Assembly: GCF_013407955.1 (NCBI RefSeq)
Contig: NZ_JACCBU010000001.1
Location: forward strand, 4,402,001-4,466,000
Length of the DNA: 64,000 bases
Reading direction: 5' to 3'
From: Microlunatus parietis
GTDB lineage: Bacteria > Actinomycetota > Actinomycetes > Propionibacteriales > Propionibacteriaceae
The notes beneath the pieces are model-generated. The model saw only the letters and a program-made list of their open reading frames with translations. It searched no databases and was not told the DNA's origin. The position numbers were made by a program, and so were the translations under genes. Below are positions 32,363-41,215 of the stretch, one piece after another. The first letter of the stretch is position 1. Each line of letters opens with the position of its first letter.

Positions 32363-33562
32363 ATGACGACGGTCGCGGCCGCGGTCCGGCAGCGGCTGGT
32401 GCGGATCCCGGAGTGGGTCCGGTTTCCGGTCTTCGCCTGGCTGGCCGCCCGTGCCCTGATCCAGGGCCTCGGCTGGATCGTCGTCGCCGTCGCCGGGGTG
32501 CCCGAGCATGCGCGGCCCGGACCGTTCGGCACCTTCTTCAACTGGGATTCCGGCTACTTCGCCTGCATCCTCGAGGCCGGCTACTTCGGCCCCGCCTGCG
32601 CCGACGGGACGACGATCGAGCGGGTCGCCTTCTTCCCCGGCTATCCGCTGCTGGCCCGCGGCCTGGGCTGGCTGTTCGGTCTCGGCACGGTGCCGCTCGG
32701 GGATTCGGGGGCGGCGGCGGGCACCTTCGCGCTCTGGCTGGTGCCGGCGCTGTGCTCGCTCGGTGCCGGGATCCTGGTCTACCGGATCGCCGAGCACTGG
32801 CACGGGACGACCGTGGCCCGGCGGGCGGTGATCTTCTTCCTGGCCGGGCCGTACGCGCTGTTCCTCGTCGTCTCGTACTCGGAAGCTCTCTACCTGCTCG
32901 GCGCCACCGCGGCCTGGTGGTGCTGCCTGCGCCGCCGCTACCTGCTCACCGCGGCGTTCGGCATGATCGCGACCGCGACCCGGGTCAGCGGACTGTTCCT
33001 GGTGCCCGCCCTGATCGCGCTCTACCTGGTCGACGTCCGCCGGAATCCGGGCAGCTTCCGGCCGCACCGGTTGATCATGGTCGCGGCCAGCGGGCTCGGC
33101 GCCGCGCTCTACCTGGGCTGGCTGTGGTGGCGGACCGGCAGTCTGACGGTCTGGTTCGACGCCCAGCGGGACGGCTGGAACCGGATCACCCAGTGGCCCT
33201 GGCAGACCCTGCGCCAGCAACTGATCCACGTGATCGCGGAGCCCCTGCCGGACTGGCGGGTGCAGAGCGTGCTGGAGTTGATCTTCGCGATCGGCCTGTG
33301 CCTCGCGGTGATCCTGCTGCTGCGCCGGCGGGACTGGCCGGCCGCCCTGCTGGCCGGCCTGACCGCGCTGTCGCTCATGACCAGCAACACCTATCTCTCG
33401 CTGGCCCGGAACACCCTGACCGTCTTCCCGCTGTTCATCCTGCTCGCCTCCCTGACCGTGTCGCGGCCACGAGTCTTCCGGTTCTGGCCGATCATGATCA
33501 TCGGCCTGCTGATCTTGATCTACAACACGATCCAGTTCGCCCTGGGCAACTGGGCGGATTAG
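32363..33562 (+). CDS. PIG-V-like polyprenol-dependent mannosyltransferase
   Basis: 399 residues with about nine or ten membrane helices. The first outside loop contains FFNWDSGYFACILEAGY, the WD-x-x-Y/F pattern of PIG-V and related GT-C enzymes where the aspartate is catalytic, and 'RVAFFPGYPLLARGLG' follows as in the family. Such enzymes move mannose from polyprenyl-phosphate-mannose outside the membrane. It closes the module started at 29595, and its stop overlaps the convergent LacI gene by four bases. Confidence 0.85.
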   Translation: MTTVAAAVRQRLVRIPEWVRFPVFAWLAARALIQGLGWIVVAVAGVPEHARPGPFGTFFNWDSGYFACILEAGYFGPACADGTTIERVAFFPGYPLLARGLGWLFGLGTVPLGDSGAAAGTFALWLVPALCSLGAGILVYRIAEHWHGTTVARRAVIFFLAGPYALFLVVSYSEALYLLGATAAWWCCLRRRYLLTAAFGMIATATRVSGLFLVPALIALYLVDVRRNPGSFRPHRLIMVAASGLGAALYLGWLWWRTGSLTVWFDAQRDGWNRITQWPWQTLRQQLIHVIAEPLPDWRVQSVLELIFAIGLCLAVILLLRRRDWPAALLAGLTALSLMTSNTYLSLARNTLTVFPLFILLASLTVSRPRVFRFWPIMIIGLLILIYNTIQFALGNWAD

Positions 33563-34623
33563 CGGCGGGACCGCCGCCGCGGCGGGGCGGTCGACTGCCG
33601 GACCGCGAGTTGGCCGAGCAGGACGGTCCGGGTCGGAGCGCTGCCGGGGTTGGTCAGGAGCGCCTGCATGGCCTGGGCGGCGGTGCGGCCGAGCTCGAAG
33701 GTCGGGACGCCGAAGGTGGTCAGGGCCGGGGACGTTGCCGCGCTCTGCTGGACGTCGTCGGTGCCCACGACGGAGATGTCGTCGGGCACCCGGAGGCCGG
33801 CCTCGGTGATCGCCTGGTAGGCGCCGAACGCGCTCTTGTCGCTGACGGCGTAGACCGCGGTCGGCGGCTTGCGCAGGCCGAGCAGTTGCTTCATCTGGGC
33901 GTAACCCTTGACGAGTTCGCCGCTGGTCTGCGGCGGCATCAGCTCGGCCGAGGGGACCAGGCCGTGTTCCAGCAGCGCGATCTCGTAGCCGCGGCGCCGG
34001 TCGGTCAGGCTGACGTACCTGGTCGAGCCGAGCAGCATGCCGATGCGTTCGTGCCCGAGCTCGATCAGGTGCTGGGTGCACTGGTGGCCGGCGGTGAAGT
34101 TGTCGGCGACCACGGCGGGGATGCGGGGGTCTGTTTCGAGATAGTTCTCGACCAGCACGAGGGGCGTGCCGGCTGCGGCGATGCGTTCGATCGCGTCGGC
34201 GTCGATGTCGCCGCCGTTCGCCGCGATCACTCCGTCCACGTCCCGGCCGACCATCGACCGGAACGTCGCCAACGGGTCGCCATCGGGACGGTAGAGGTGC
34301 AGCAGCATCTGGATACCGAAGTGCCGAAGGCCCGCCTCGACTCCCGAGACCACACTGGCCATGAACCCGTCCTCGGCGGCCTTGGGGGACAAGGCCTCCA
34401 TGACGAGCCCGATCACCGGGGTCCGGGTCCTCTCGGTGGAGCGGGCCGGCGGCGCGTAGCCGAGCTGCTCGGCGGCTTCGAGGATCTTCTGGCGGCGGCT
34501 GTGCGAGACACCGGACTTGCCGTTCAGGACCAGCGACACGGCGGAGAGCGGCGCGCCGGCGGCCTCGGCGACATCGCGCATGGTGGCCGGCTTGCTGGTC
34601 GCTGCTGACTGCGCGTTCGTCAT
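33559..34623 (-). CDS. LacI family transcriptional repressor
   Basis: 354 residues. The helix-turn-helix and hinge are ATMRDVAEAAGAPLSAVSLV then LNGKSGVSHSRRQKILEAAE; note PLSAVS for the usual 'S.STVS', and HSRRQKI for the hinge entry. The periplasmic-binding-like core covers residues 65-345 (VIGLVMEALSPKA..., 'DDISVVGTDDV'). It faces away from the GH51 arabinofuranosidase gene, and the AT-rich intergenic DNA holds inverted and tandem repeats, so it most likely represses the arabinoside locus and responds to a sugar released by it. Confidence 0.93.
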   Translation of the reverse strand: MTNAQSAATSKPATMRDVAEAAGAPLSAVSLVLNGKSGVSHSRRQKILEAAEQLGYAPPARSTERTRTPVIGLVMEALSPKAAEDGFMASVVSGVEAGLRHFGIQMLLHLYRPDGDPLATFRSMVGRDVDGVIAANGGDIDADAIERIAAAGTPLVLVENYLETDPRIPAVVADNFTAGHQCTQHLIELGHERIGMLLGSTRYVSLTDRRRGYEIALLEHGLVPSAELMPPQTSGELVKGYAQMKQLLGLRKPPTAVYAVSDKSAFGAYQAITEAGLRVPDDISVVGTDDVQQSAATSPALTTFGVPTFELGRTAAQAMQALLTNPGSAPTRTVLLGQLAVRQSTAPPRRRSRR

Positions 34624-34662
34624 GGTCTCTCACCCTCCGCCACGGCTGGAGCGCAGCCTATC

Positions 34663-34736
34663 GAACAAGAACAAAATCAGAACAAGATCAGAGTATTGCA
34701 AAGAACAACGAATCAGTTCTAATCTCGTTCTTGTTC
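34663..34736. promoter_or_regulatory. AT-rich operator region with inverted and tandem repeats
   Basis: GAACAAGAAC (34663-34672) and GTTCTTGTTC (34727-34736) form a perfect 10-bp inverted repeat. Overlapping the left arm is a tandem direct repeat, AGAACAAAATC (34668-34678) and AGAACAAGATC (34679-34689). The whole stretch is strikingly A+T-rich compared with the genome. It lies between the divergent lacI-type gene and the GH51 gene and probably holds promoters and repressor sites. Confidence 0.6.
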
Positions 34737-34780
34737 TCGTTCCTCACCACATCTCATCCCTCTGCAGGAAGGCCTGGCCG

Positions 34781-36352
34781 GTGAAGCCATCCGCCACGAT
34801 CGACGTCGTTCTGACGCGACCCGCCACCCCCTATTCGCGCAACATCTTCGGCCACTTCATCGAGCACTTCCACCGTCAGGTGTACGGCGGTCTGTACGAC
34901 CCCGGCTCGCGGCTCAGCAATGGCGACGGCTTCCGCGAGGACGTGATCGACGCCATGCGCGAGCTGGCCCCGCCCGTGGTGCGCTGGCCCGGCGGGTGCT
35001 TCGTGTCGAGCTACCACTGGCTGGACGGCGTGGGGCCGACGCGGACCCCGCACTACGACAAGGCCTGGCGGGTCACCGACCCGAACACCTTCGGCACCCG
35101 GGAGTTCGTCCGGTGGTGCGGGGCGATCGGCGCCGATCCGTACATCTGTCTCAACGCCGGCACCGGCACGGCCGAGGAGATGAGCGACTGGGTCGAGTAC
35201 TGCAATCTGCCCGGCGGGGCGAGTCGCTGGAGCAACCTCCGCGCCGAACACGGCAACGTCGCACCGTTCGCCGTGCCGTTCTGGAGCATCGGCAACGAGA
35301 ACTACGGCAGCTGGGAGATCGGCGCGAAGCAGGCTCCCGAATGGGCGGCCCTGGTTCGCGAGACCGCCAAGATGATCCGTCGGGTGGACGAGTCGGCGCA
35401 CCTGATCACCGCGGCCCGGGCGGATCTCGACTGGACCCTGCCGCTGCTCGCGGCGGCCGGACCGTACCTGGACGCGGTGGCGGTCCACGGCTATTGGGAC
35501 GGCCTGGCCGAGCAAGATCATCCGAGTGACTATCTGACGGCGGTGGGCCAGTCGCTGAAGCCGCAGCAGGACATCGTCCGGACGGAGTCGATCATCGAGG
35601 CCGCGGGTTTCGCCGGCAAGATCTCGATCGCGTTCGACGAATGGAATCTGCGCGGCTGGCACCATCCCTCCGGTACGAGCAGCGAGGCGATCGCGGCTCG
35701 GGACCGCAACGACGACAACAGTACGTACACGATGGCCGACGCCCTGTTCACGGCGAGCTTCCTGAACACGTGCCTGCGCAAGGCCGACGTGGTCTCAATG
35801 GCCAATATCGCGCCCAGCATCAACACGCGCGGCCCGCTCTTCGTGCACGCCGACGGAGTCGTCCGTCGGACCACGTTCCACGTCTTCGCCCTGTACGCGA
35901 AGCTGCTCGGCGAACGGGTCCTGCACAGCGTCGGCAGCGGCGCACAGCTCGCCGGTGCCGAGGTGCCGGTCGTTGATCAACTCGCCACCATCGACGCGGC
36001 CGGCACCAAGATCAGCTTGGCGTTGATCAACCGCGACCCGGCCGACGCCGTCGACTGCGACGTGCAGATCGCCGGGCGGCCGATCACCGGCCGGCTGCCC
36101 GCGACCGTCCTGACCGGCCCGAGCCCCGATTCCTCCAACGAGATCGGTTCGACGCCGGTTGCCCCGGTCGAGACCAAGATTCAGTTCACCGACGGGCGGA
36201 CCAGCCTTCCGCCGCACTCCCTCACCATCTGCCACCTCGATCTCCCGCTGGCGTACAACGCCGGGACGATCGACAGGGTCCCGGACCGGACCGGCCCGTG
36301 GACCTTGACCGACGGCGGCTGGAACAGCTTCCCGGAGAGCCAACGTCGTTAG
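34781..36352 (+). CDS. abfA: GH51 alpha-L-arabinofuranosidase
   Basis: 523 residues from GTG 34781 with AGGAAGG eight bases upstream. No signal peptide, so the enzyme is cytosolic and acts on imported arabino-oligosaccharides. The (beta/alpha)8 barrel opens with 'SRNIFGHFIEHFHRQVYGGLYD', carries the acid/base Glu173 in WSIGNENYGSWE and the nucleophile Glu287 in IAFDEWNLRGW, and ends in the beta-sandwich typical of GH51 ('SLPPHSLTICHLDL'). It removes terminal arabinofuranose residues. It leads an operon with a sugar ABC importer and is divergent from a LacI repressor. Confidence 0.95.
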   Translation: MKPSATIDVVLTRPATPYSRNIFGHFIEHFHRQVYGGLYDPGSRLSNGDGFREDVIDAMRELAPPVVRWPGGCFVSSYHWLDGVGPTRTPHYDKAWRVTDPNTFGTREFVRWCGAIGADPYICLNAGTGTAEEMSDWVEYCNLPGGASRWSNLRAEHGNVAPFAVPFWSIGNENYGSWEIGAKQAPEWAALVRETAKMIRRVDESAHLITAARADLDWTLPLLAAAGPYLDAVAVHGYWDGLAEQDHPSDYLTAVGQSLKPQQDIVRTESIIEAAGFAGKISIAFDEWNLRGWHHPSGTSSEAIAARDRNDDNSTYTMADALFTASFLNTCLRKADVVSMANIAPSINTRGPLFVHADGVVRRTTFHVFALYAKLLGERVLHSVGSGAQLAGAEVPVVDQLATIDAAGTKISLALINRDPADAVDCDVQIAGRPITGRLPATVLTGPSPDSSNEIGSTPVAPVETKIQFTDGRTSLPPHSLTICHLDLPLAYNAGTIDRVPDRTGPWTLTDGGWNSFPESQRR

Positions 36353-36383
36353 CTCCCGGTCACTTCAATCACTGGAGATTGTC

Positions 36384-37715
36384 ATGGAGACCAAGATCAT
36401 CACGCCGAGCACCCGCCGGATCGGCCGGCGGGCAGCCCTCGGCCTCGGCGCCGCCGCACTCAGCGCCGGCGGCACCTTCACCCTGACCTCGTGCGGCGGA
36501 AGCAGCGGCGGCGCACCGGGCAAGTCCACGGTCACGTTCGTCTTCTACGGCGACGCTGACCGGCAGAAGGAGTACCAGGCGCTCTTCAACGCCTTCACCC
36601 AGGCCAATCCGGACATCGCGATCAAGGCCCAAGGCGTCCCGGCAGCGACCTGGGCCGACTTCCTCAACACGATCTCGACCAGACTCGCCGGCGGTCAGCA
36701 GATCGACACCGTCCTGGTGGCCACCGAAGGTCAGCGTCTGTTCGCGTCCAAGGGCCTGCTCGAACCGCTCGACGACTACCTGGCCAAGGATCAGGCGTTC
36801 GTCGACGAGCTGTATCAGGACACGCCGCCGCAGTTGATCACGTGGCTGAAGGAGTTCGCGTCGCCGGACGGCAAGACCTATTACATGCCGCTGGCGTACA
36901 ACACGATGGCGATGTATGTCGCGCTGGACGTGTTCAAGGCCGCCGGCCTCGACCTCCCCGATGAGGAGTGGACCTGGGACGACTTCCGGCAGGCCGGCCG
37001 GACGATCAAGGACAAGACGGGCGCCTTCCTGATGCCGAGCGGGTCGGGCTACTTCGTCAACGTCATGCCCTGGCTGGTCACCAACGGCACCAGCACCATG
37101 GACCCGACCTGGACCCAATCGACGTTCGGCAGCCCGGAGGCCATCGAGGCTCTCACGTTCGTCCGGTCCCTGATCGTCGACGGGCTCTCGCCGAAGCCGG
37201 GCGGGACGTTCGACGCGGGCACCCAGCTGTCCCGGGGCAAGCTCGCCTGCCTCGGCGGCGGACGGTGGCCCACGCCCGACCTGCAACGGCTCAAGGTCGC
37301 CGAGCGGGTGCAGCTCTACCGCTGGCCCAAGAACAAGGCGGCCGGCGCGCCCGTGGGCTGGGAGGGCATCCCCATCCTGAAGAACTCGAAGAACAAGGAC
37401 GCCGCCTGGTCGTTCATCAAGTTTCTGATGTCGGAGCCGTTCGGGGACGCGTTCACCAAGAGCCAGTCCACCTCGGTGCCGGCCCGCATCTCCGACGCGA
37501 CCGGCAAGGACTTCCTGGCCAAGGCGCCGAAGAACTCCGAACTGCTCTACGAGCAGCTCGAGTTCGCCACGCCCGTTCCGTCGCCGGAACGGGCCACCGA
37601 ATGCCAGAAGGTGATCGAGGAGGCCTGGCTGCAAGGCATCACCGGCAACAAGACCCCGGAGGCGGCGCTCGGCGAAGCCCACGCGAAGCTTCAAGAACTC
37701 CTGCAGCCCCGATGA
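36384..37715 (+). CDS. sugar-binding lipoprotein of an ABC importer
   Basis: 443 residues. Signal peptide with a twin arginine (RRIGRRAALGLGAAALSAGG) and lipobox TLTSC (Cys37), so it is probably exported by Tat or Sec and lipid-anchored outside. The mature part is a family 1 solute-binding protein: 'VTFVFYGDADRQKEYQALFNAF', 'GKTYYMPLAYNTMAMYVALDVFKAAG', 'GRWPTPDL', 'AWSFIKFLMSEP'. It should capture oligosaccharides for the permeases that follow, starting in a four-base overlap. Context suggests arabinose-containing oligomers. Confidence 0.93.
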   Translation: METKIITPSTRRIGRRAALGLGAAALSAGGTFTLTSCGGSSGGAPGKSTVTFVFYGDADRQKEYQALFNAFTQANPDIAIKAQGVPAATWADFLNTISTRLAGGQQIDTVLVATEGQRLFASKGLLEPLDDYLAKDQAFVDELYQDTPPQLITWLKEFASPDGKTYYMPLAYNTMAMYVALDVFKAAGLDLPDEEWTWDDFRQAGRTIKDKTGAFLMPSGSGYFVNVMPWLVTNGTSTMDPTWTQSTFGSPEAIEALTFVRSLIVDGLSPKPGGTFDAGTQLSRGKLACLGGGRWPTPDLQRLKVAERVQLYRWPKNKAAGAPVGWEGIPILKNSKNKDAAWSFIKFLMSEPFGDAFTKSQSTSVPARISDATGKDFLAKAPKNSELLYEQLEFATPVPSPERATECQKVIEEAWLQGITGNKTPEAALGEAHAKLQELLQPR

Positions 37716-38647
37716 TCGACATCCAGACGCCGGTCGTGACCGCGAGCCCGTCCCGACCGGGCCGGGCGGTGCAGCGGCGCCGGCGAAACATCGCGGGCTG
37801 GCTGTTCATCGGCCCCGCCATGCTGCTCTTCGCGATCTTCGTGCTCGGGCCGTTCATCGCCGCGCTGACACTCAGCCTGTTCTCCTACGACCTGTTGACG
37901 CCGGCGGAGTTCACCGGCCTGGACAACTTCGCCCGGCTGTTCTCCGACGAGCTGCTGGCCCGGTCGCTGCGCAACACGTTCCTGTTCGCGCTCGGCTCGA
38001 TGATCACCCATCTGCCGGTCGGGCTGCTGCTCGCGGTCGCCGTCAACGCCGGGATCAGCAAGATCCTGTCCTACTTCGTCAGGGTGGCGACGTTCTTCCC
38101 GTTCCTGATCTCCTGGGCCGCCGTCGCGCTGCTCTGGCGGTACGTCCTGGACCCGACGTTCGGGTACGTCTCGTACTATCTCGGCCAGATCGGCATCACC
38201 CCGCCGATCTGGCTGACCGATCCGGCGTGGGCGCTGCCGTCGATCATCGGCATCGACTTCTGGCACACGATCGGCTACACGTTCCTGATCATGCTCGCCG
38301 GGCTGCAGACCGTACCCAAGGAGCTGCACGAGGCGGCCCGCGTCGACGGCGCAGGAGCGGTCAGCCGGTTCTTCCACATCACGGTGCCGCTGATGACGCC
38401 GAGCCTGTTCTTCGCCACCGTCGTGACGTTCATCGGCGCGTTCCAGATCTTCGATCCGATCCAGATCATCACCAAGGGCGGGCCGGACAACGCCACGATC
38501 TCGGCCGTCATGTACCTGTATCAGATCGGTTTCGAGTCGTTCCAGATCGGCTACGCCTCGACCGTGTCCCTGGTGATCTTCGTGGTGATCATGCTCGTCA
38601 CCGTCGTCCAGTTCGTCGGCTCGCGGAAGTGGGTGCACAACGCATGA
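37712..38647 (+). CDS. sugar ABC importer permease (MalF/LacF type)
   Basis: 311 residues with six membrane helices after a basic cytosolic start (RRRRNIAGWLFIGPAMLLFA). The EAA loop that contacts the ATPase is intact: EAARVDGAGAVSRFFHITVP. The spacing and the 'FDPIQIITKGGPDNAT' near the end identify the first permease of CUT1 importers. Start ATG 37712 overlaps the lipoprotein stop, and its own stop overlaps the next permease. Confidence 0.94.
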   Translation: MIDIQTPVVTASPSRPGRAVQRRRRNIAGWLFIGPAMLLFAIFVLGPFIAALTLSLFSYDLLTPAEFTGLDNFARLFSDELLARSLRNTFLFALGSMITHLPVGLLLAVAVNAGISKILSYFVRVATFFPFLISWAAVALLWRYVLDPTFGYVSYYLGQIGITPPIWLTDPAWALPSIIGIDFWHTIGYTFLIMLAGLQTVPKELHEAARVDGAGAVSRFFHITVPLMTPSLFFATVVTFIGAFQIFDPIQIITKGGPDNATISAVMYLYQIGFESFQIGYASTVSLVIFVVIMLVTVVQFVGSRKWVHNA

Positions 38648-39510
38648 CCGAGTCCACCCGGACCATCCGGCGCCGGCGTCCGGTGCGCCGCAACGTGGTC
38701 GCCCGCCTGATCGTCAGCCTGCTGCTGATCGCGTTCGGCGTCCTGATGATCTCTCCGCTGGTCTGGCTCATCTCGTCCAGCCTGACCGTGCCGACAGCGG
38801 CGTTCCAGCTTCCGCCGACCTGGATCCCGCCCGAGGTCACCCTGACCAACTTCGGTGAGGTGTTCCACGCCGTCCCGATCCTCCGGATGGCCCTGAACAG
38901 CGTGCTGGTCACCGTGATGATCGTCGGCGGGTCGCTGCTCACCTCGTCGCTCGCCGCGTATGCGTTCTCCCGGATCGAGTTCCGCGGCCGCAACATCATC
39001 TTCGTCGGCCTGCTCACCGCGCTGATGGTGCCCGGGCAGCTCACGATCATCCCGGTGTTCATCATGATGCGCACGCTCGGCCTGTTCGACAGCCTGGTCG
39101 CCCTGTGGCTGCCCGGCTTGATCAACGTGTTCGCGATCTTCTTCCTCCGGCAGTATTTCAACTCCATCCCGAGGGAGCTCGACGAAGCCGCCCGGATCGA
39201 CGGGGCCGGGCACGCACGGATCCTGTTCCAGATCCTGCTGCCGCTGTCCGGCCCGGCCCTGTCCGCCCTGGCGATCCTCGGCTTCGAGGCGTCCTGGAAC
39301 AACTACTTCGGACCGCTGATCTTCCTCAGCTCGCCGGAGAACATGACGCTGCCGGTCGGCCTCGTGTTCCTCGCGGCCGAGCAGGGTGGTGGCCAGGCGA
39401 CGGTGATCTTCGCCGGGATCGTGTTGGTGGTGCTGCCGATGTTGATCTTGTTCCTGGCGTTCCAGCGCCAGTTCATCGAGTCCATCGCCACGGTCGGGAT
39501 CCGGGGGTGA
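38644..39510 (+). CDS. sugar ABC importer permease (MalG/LacG type)
   Basis: 288 residues, six membrane helices. EAA loop: DEAARIDGAGHARILFQILL. The opening 'SPLVWLISSSLTVPTAAF' and 'PEVTLTNFGEVF' and the ending 'FLAFQRQFIESIATVGIRG' are standard for the second CUT1 permease. Together with the preceding gene it makes the membrane channel. No ATPase gene follows, so a general ATPase such as MsiK, encoded elsewhere, is needed. Confidence 0.94.
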   Translation: MTESTRTIRRRRPVRRNVVARLIVSLLLIAFGVLMISPLVWLISSSLTVPTAAFQLPPTWIPPEVTLTNFGEVFHAVPILRMALNSVLVTVMIVGGSLLTSSLAAYAFSRIEFRGRNIIFVGLLTALMVPGQLTIIPVFIMMRTLGLFDSLVALWLPGLINVFAIFFLRQYFNSIPRELDEAARIDGAGHARILFQILLPLSGPALSALAILGFEASWNNYFGPLIFLSSPENMTLPVGLVFLAAEQGGGQATVIFAGIVLVVLPMLILFLAFQRQFIESIATVGIRG

Positions 39511-39516
39511 CCGCCC

Positions 39517-40155
39517 GTGCGGTGGCCGGCGAGTGTGCGCTTCGTCTGGGAGAACCTGCCGATCCTGCTGGTCGGCGGGGTGCTCTGCGCGGCCGGCTGG
39601 TGCCTGCCGCGGGTGCTGCCGCGCTCTCCACTCGTGACGATCGCCGCGGTGACGTTGCTGGTGCTGCCCACCCTGCTCGCCTGGACCCGGGCCTGCGAGA
39701 TGCTGCTGACCGGTGAGCAGCACCGTCTCGGCGCCATTCTGCGTACGCTTCCCGGCGCCTGGGTGGCGACCGTGCGGATCGGCTGGCCGGGCCTGGCTGC
39801 GCTCGGGCTCGCGTCGACGGCGATCACGGCCTACGACATCAGCCGCCAGTCCTGGATGCTGCTCTCCGCCGGCGTCTCGGTCGCGCTGGCCGGGATCGGC
39901 GGCCTGCTGATGATCACGGCCCTGCCGTACGCGCTCCGGACCCGCTGCGCTGCGGTCGCCGCCTACCGGGAGGCACTGAGGGTGATCATGATCCGGCCGG
40001 TTGCGGCCCTCGGGACGGTCGCCGCCTTCGTGATCTTCGTGCTGGCCAGCGGCCACGCCGCCTTCCCCGTCGTCATCCTGCTGGCGCTGCCGTTGCCGTA
40101 CGTCTGGGCCCGGGCGTCACTGGGTGATCAGGTTGCGGTCGGCCAGGAGCTGTGA
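39517..40155 (+). CDS. small membrane protein, possibly DUF624 (YesL)-like
   Basis: 212 residues from GTG 39517, seven bases after the permease stop, with five or six hydrophobic segments. 'FVWENLPILLVGGVLCAAGWCLPRV' at the start and its position after two sugar permeases recall YesL/DUF624 proteins, which often accompany carbohydrate ABC importers, but similarity is only in layout. No function can be stated. Its last 39 bases overlap the convergent dehydrogenase gene. Confidence 0.6.
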   Translation: MRWPASVRFVWENLPILLVGGVLCAAGWCLPRVLPRSPLVTIAAVTLLVLPTLLAWTRACEMLLTGEQHRLGAILRTLPGAWVATVRIGWPGLAALGLASTAITAYDISRQSWMLLSAGVSVALAGIGGLLMITALPYALRTRCAAVAAYREALRVIMIRPVAALGTVAAFVIFVLASGHAAFPVVILLALPLPYVWARASLGDQVAVGQEL

Positions 40156-41205
40156 GGCTCGGACCGGTCGGCCGCCGCTGTCCATGCTGCGTTCCATCGC
40201 CTCCAGCAGGGCAAGCGTGCCGATGGCCTCGGCGGGTCCCGGCGCCGGGTCGATCCCGTCGTCGAGGCAGGTCGCGAAGTAGTCCAGATAGTTCTGGTAC
40301 TCGCCGGCGTGGTGACTGGTCCCGCCGAACCGGAAGTAGTGCCCGGCCAGGTGGCCGAAATCCTTCGTTTGCGGGGATTCGCCGGCGAAGCGCGTGTGGT
40401 ACGTGAGCCCCGGGTAGTCGGCCCGGCTGGATCCGTCCGTGCCGCGGACCTGGCAACCGATCGCCGGCTCGAGTCGCTGGTCGATCTTCGGCAGCGTGTA
40501 GTCGCCGGACACGGTGGCGATCCGGCCGGCCGGATCGCGCAGCACGAAGCGCAGCGAATCGGGCCGGTCGAGGCCCGCGCCGAGCGTGTTCGGGCTCGCG
40601 GTGCCGAAGCCGGTGACCTCGTCCACGTCCGGCAGGTACCAGCGGACCAGGTCGACCGCGTGGATCAGGAAGTTCCACAGCCAGGAGAACGCCGTGCCGG
40701 TGCTCCAGTCCCGGCTCAGGAACCAGCGGGAGTCGGAGCGGTAGTGCGCGTCCACCGCGACGACGTCGCCGTGCCGGCCGGCCTCGACGTCGCGCCGCTG
40801 CCTGATCATGGGCTCGAAGAACCGCGTGCTCTGGCCCACCATCAACCGCCCCGGCGACCGGCGCGCCGCGTCCAGGAGTTGGTCGGCACCGGCCAGGGAG
40901 TCCAGCAGCGGCTTCGTGCAGATCACGTGCTTGCCGGCCTCGAGGGCACGGACACAATGATCACGATGCAGATGATCAGGCGTGTAGATCGCGATCGCGT
41001 CGATCCGCGGATCGGCCAACAGGTCGTCGTAGTTCGTCGTCCAGCGATCAAGATCGAATTCCCGCAGCCGCTGCCGGATCAGGGATTCGTCAAGATCACA
41101 GACCCCGGCGACCTGCCACCGGTCCGACGAGCGTGCGGCCGACAGCATGCTGCGTCCCTCGCCCAGCCCGATCACGCCGAGTCGGCGTACCCTCGGCTCA
41201 GTCAC
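40117..41205 (-). CDS. Gfo/Idh/MocA family oxidoreductase
   Basis: 362 residues from GTG 41205. Rossmann domain: RLGVIGLGEGRSMLSAAR, then 'YTPDHLHRDHCVRALEAGKHVICTKPL' with the catalytic-region lysine of the (E/T)KP motif. The C-terminal domain has 'WNFLIHAVDLVRWYLPDVDEVTGFG', where the histidine and aspartate are the usual substrate ligands. Such enzymes oxidise or epimerise sugars and inositols with NAD(P). It lies in the arabinoside locus, 10 bp downstream of a second sugar-binding lipoprotein on the same strand, so it likely processes the imported sugar. Confidence 0.9.
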   Translation of the reverse strand: MTEPRVRRLGVIGLGEGRSMLSAARSSDRWQVAGVCDLDESLIRQRLREFDLDRWTTNYDDLLADPRIDAIAIYTPDHLHRDHCVRALEAGKHVICTKPLLDSLAGADQLLDAARRSPGRLMVGQSTRFFEPMIRQRRDVEAGRHGDVVAVDAHYRSDSRWFLSRDWSTGTAFSWLWNFLIHAVDLVRWYLPDVDEVTGFGTASPNTLGAGLDRPDSLRFVLRDPAGRIATVSGDYTLPKIDQRLEPAIGCQVRGTDGSSRADYPGLTYHTRFAGESPQTKDFGHLAGHYFRFGGTSHHAGEYQNYLDYFATCLDDGIDPAPGPAEAIGTLALLEAMERSMDSGGRPVRASQLLADRNLITQ

Positions 41206-41215
41206 GTCAGCACCG

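Noticed and set aside
33563..34623. Overlap of the mannosyltransferase and LacI genes as a possible error
   Set aside because: Both ends are supported by full-length family matches; a 4-base convergent overlap is ordinary in this genome.
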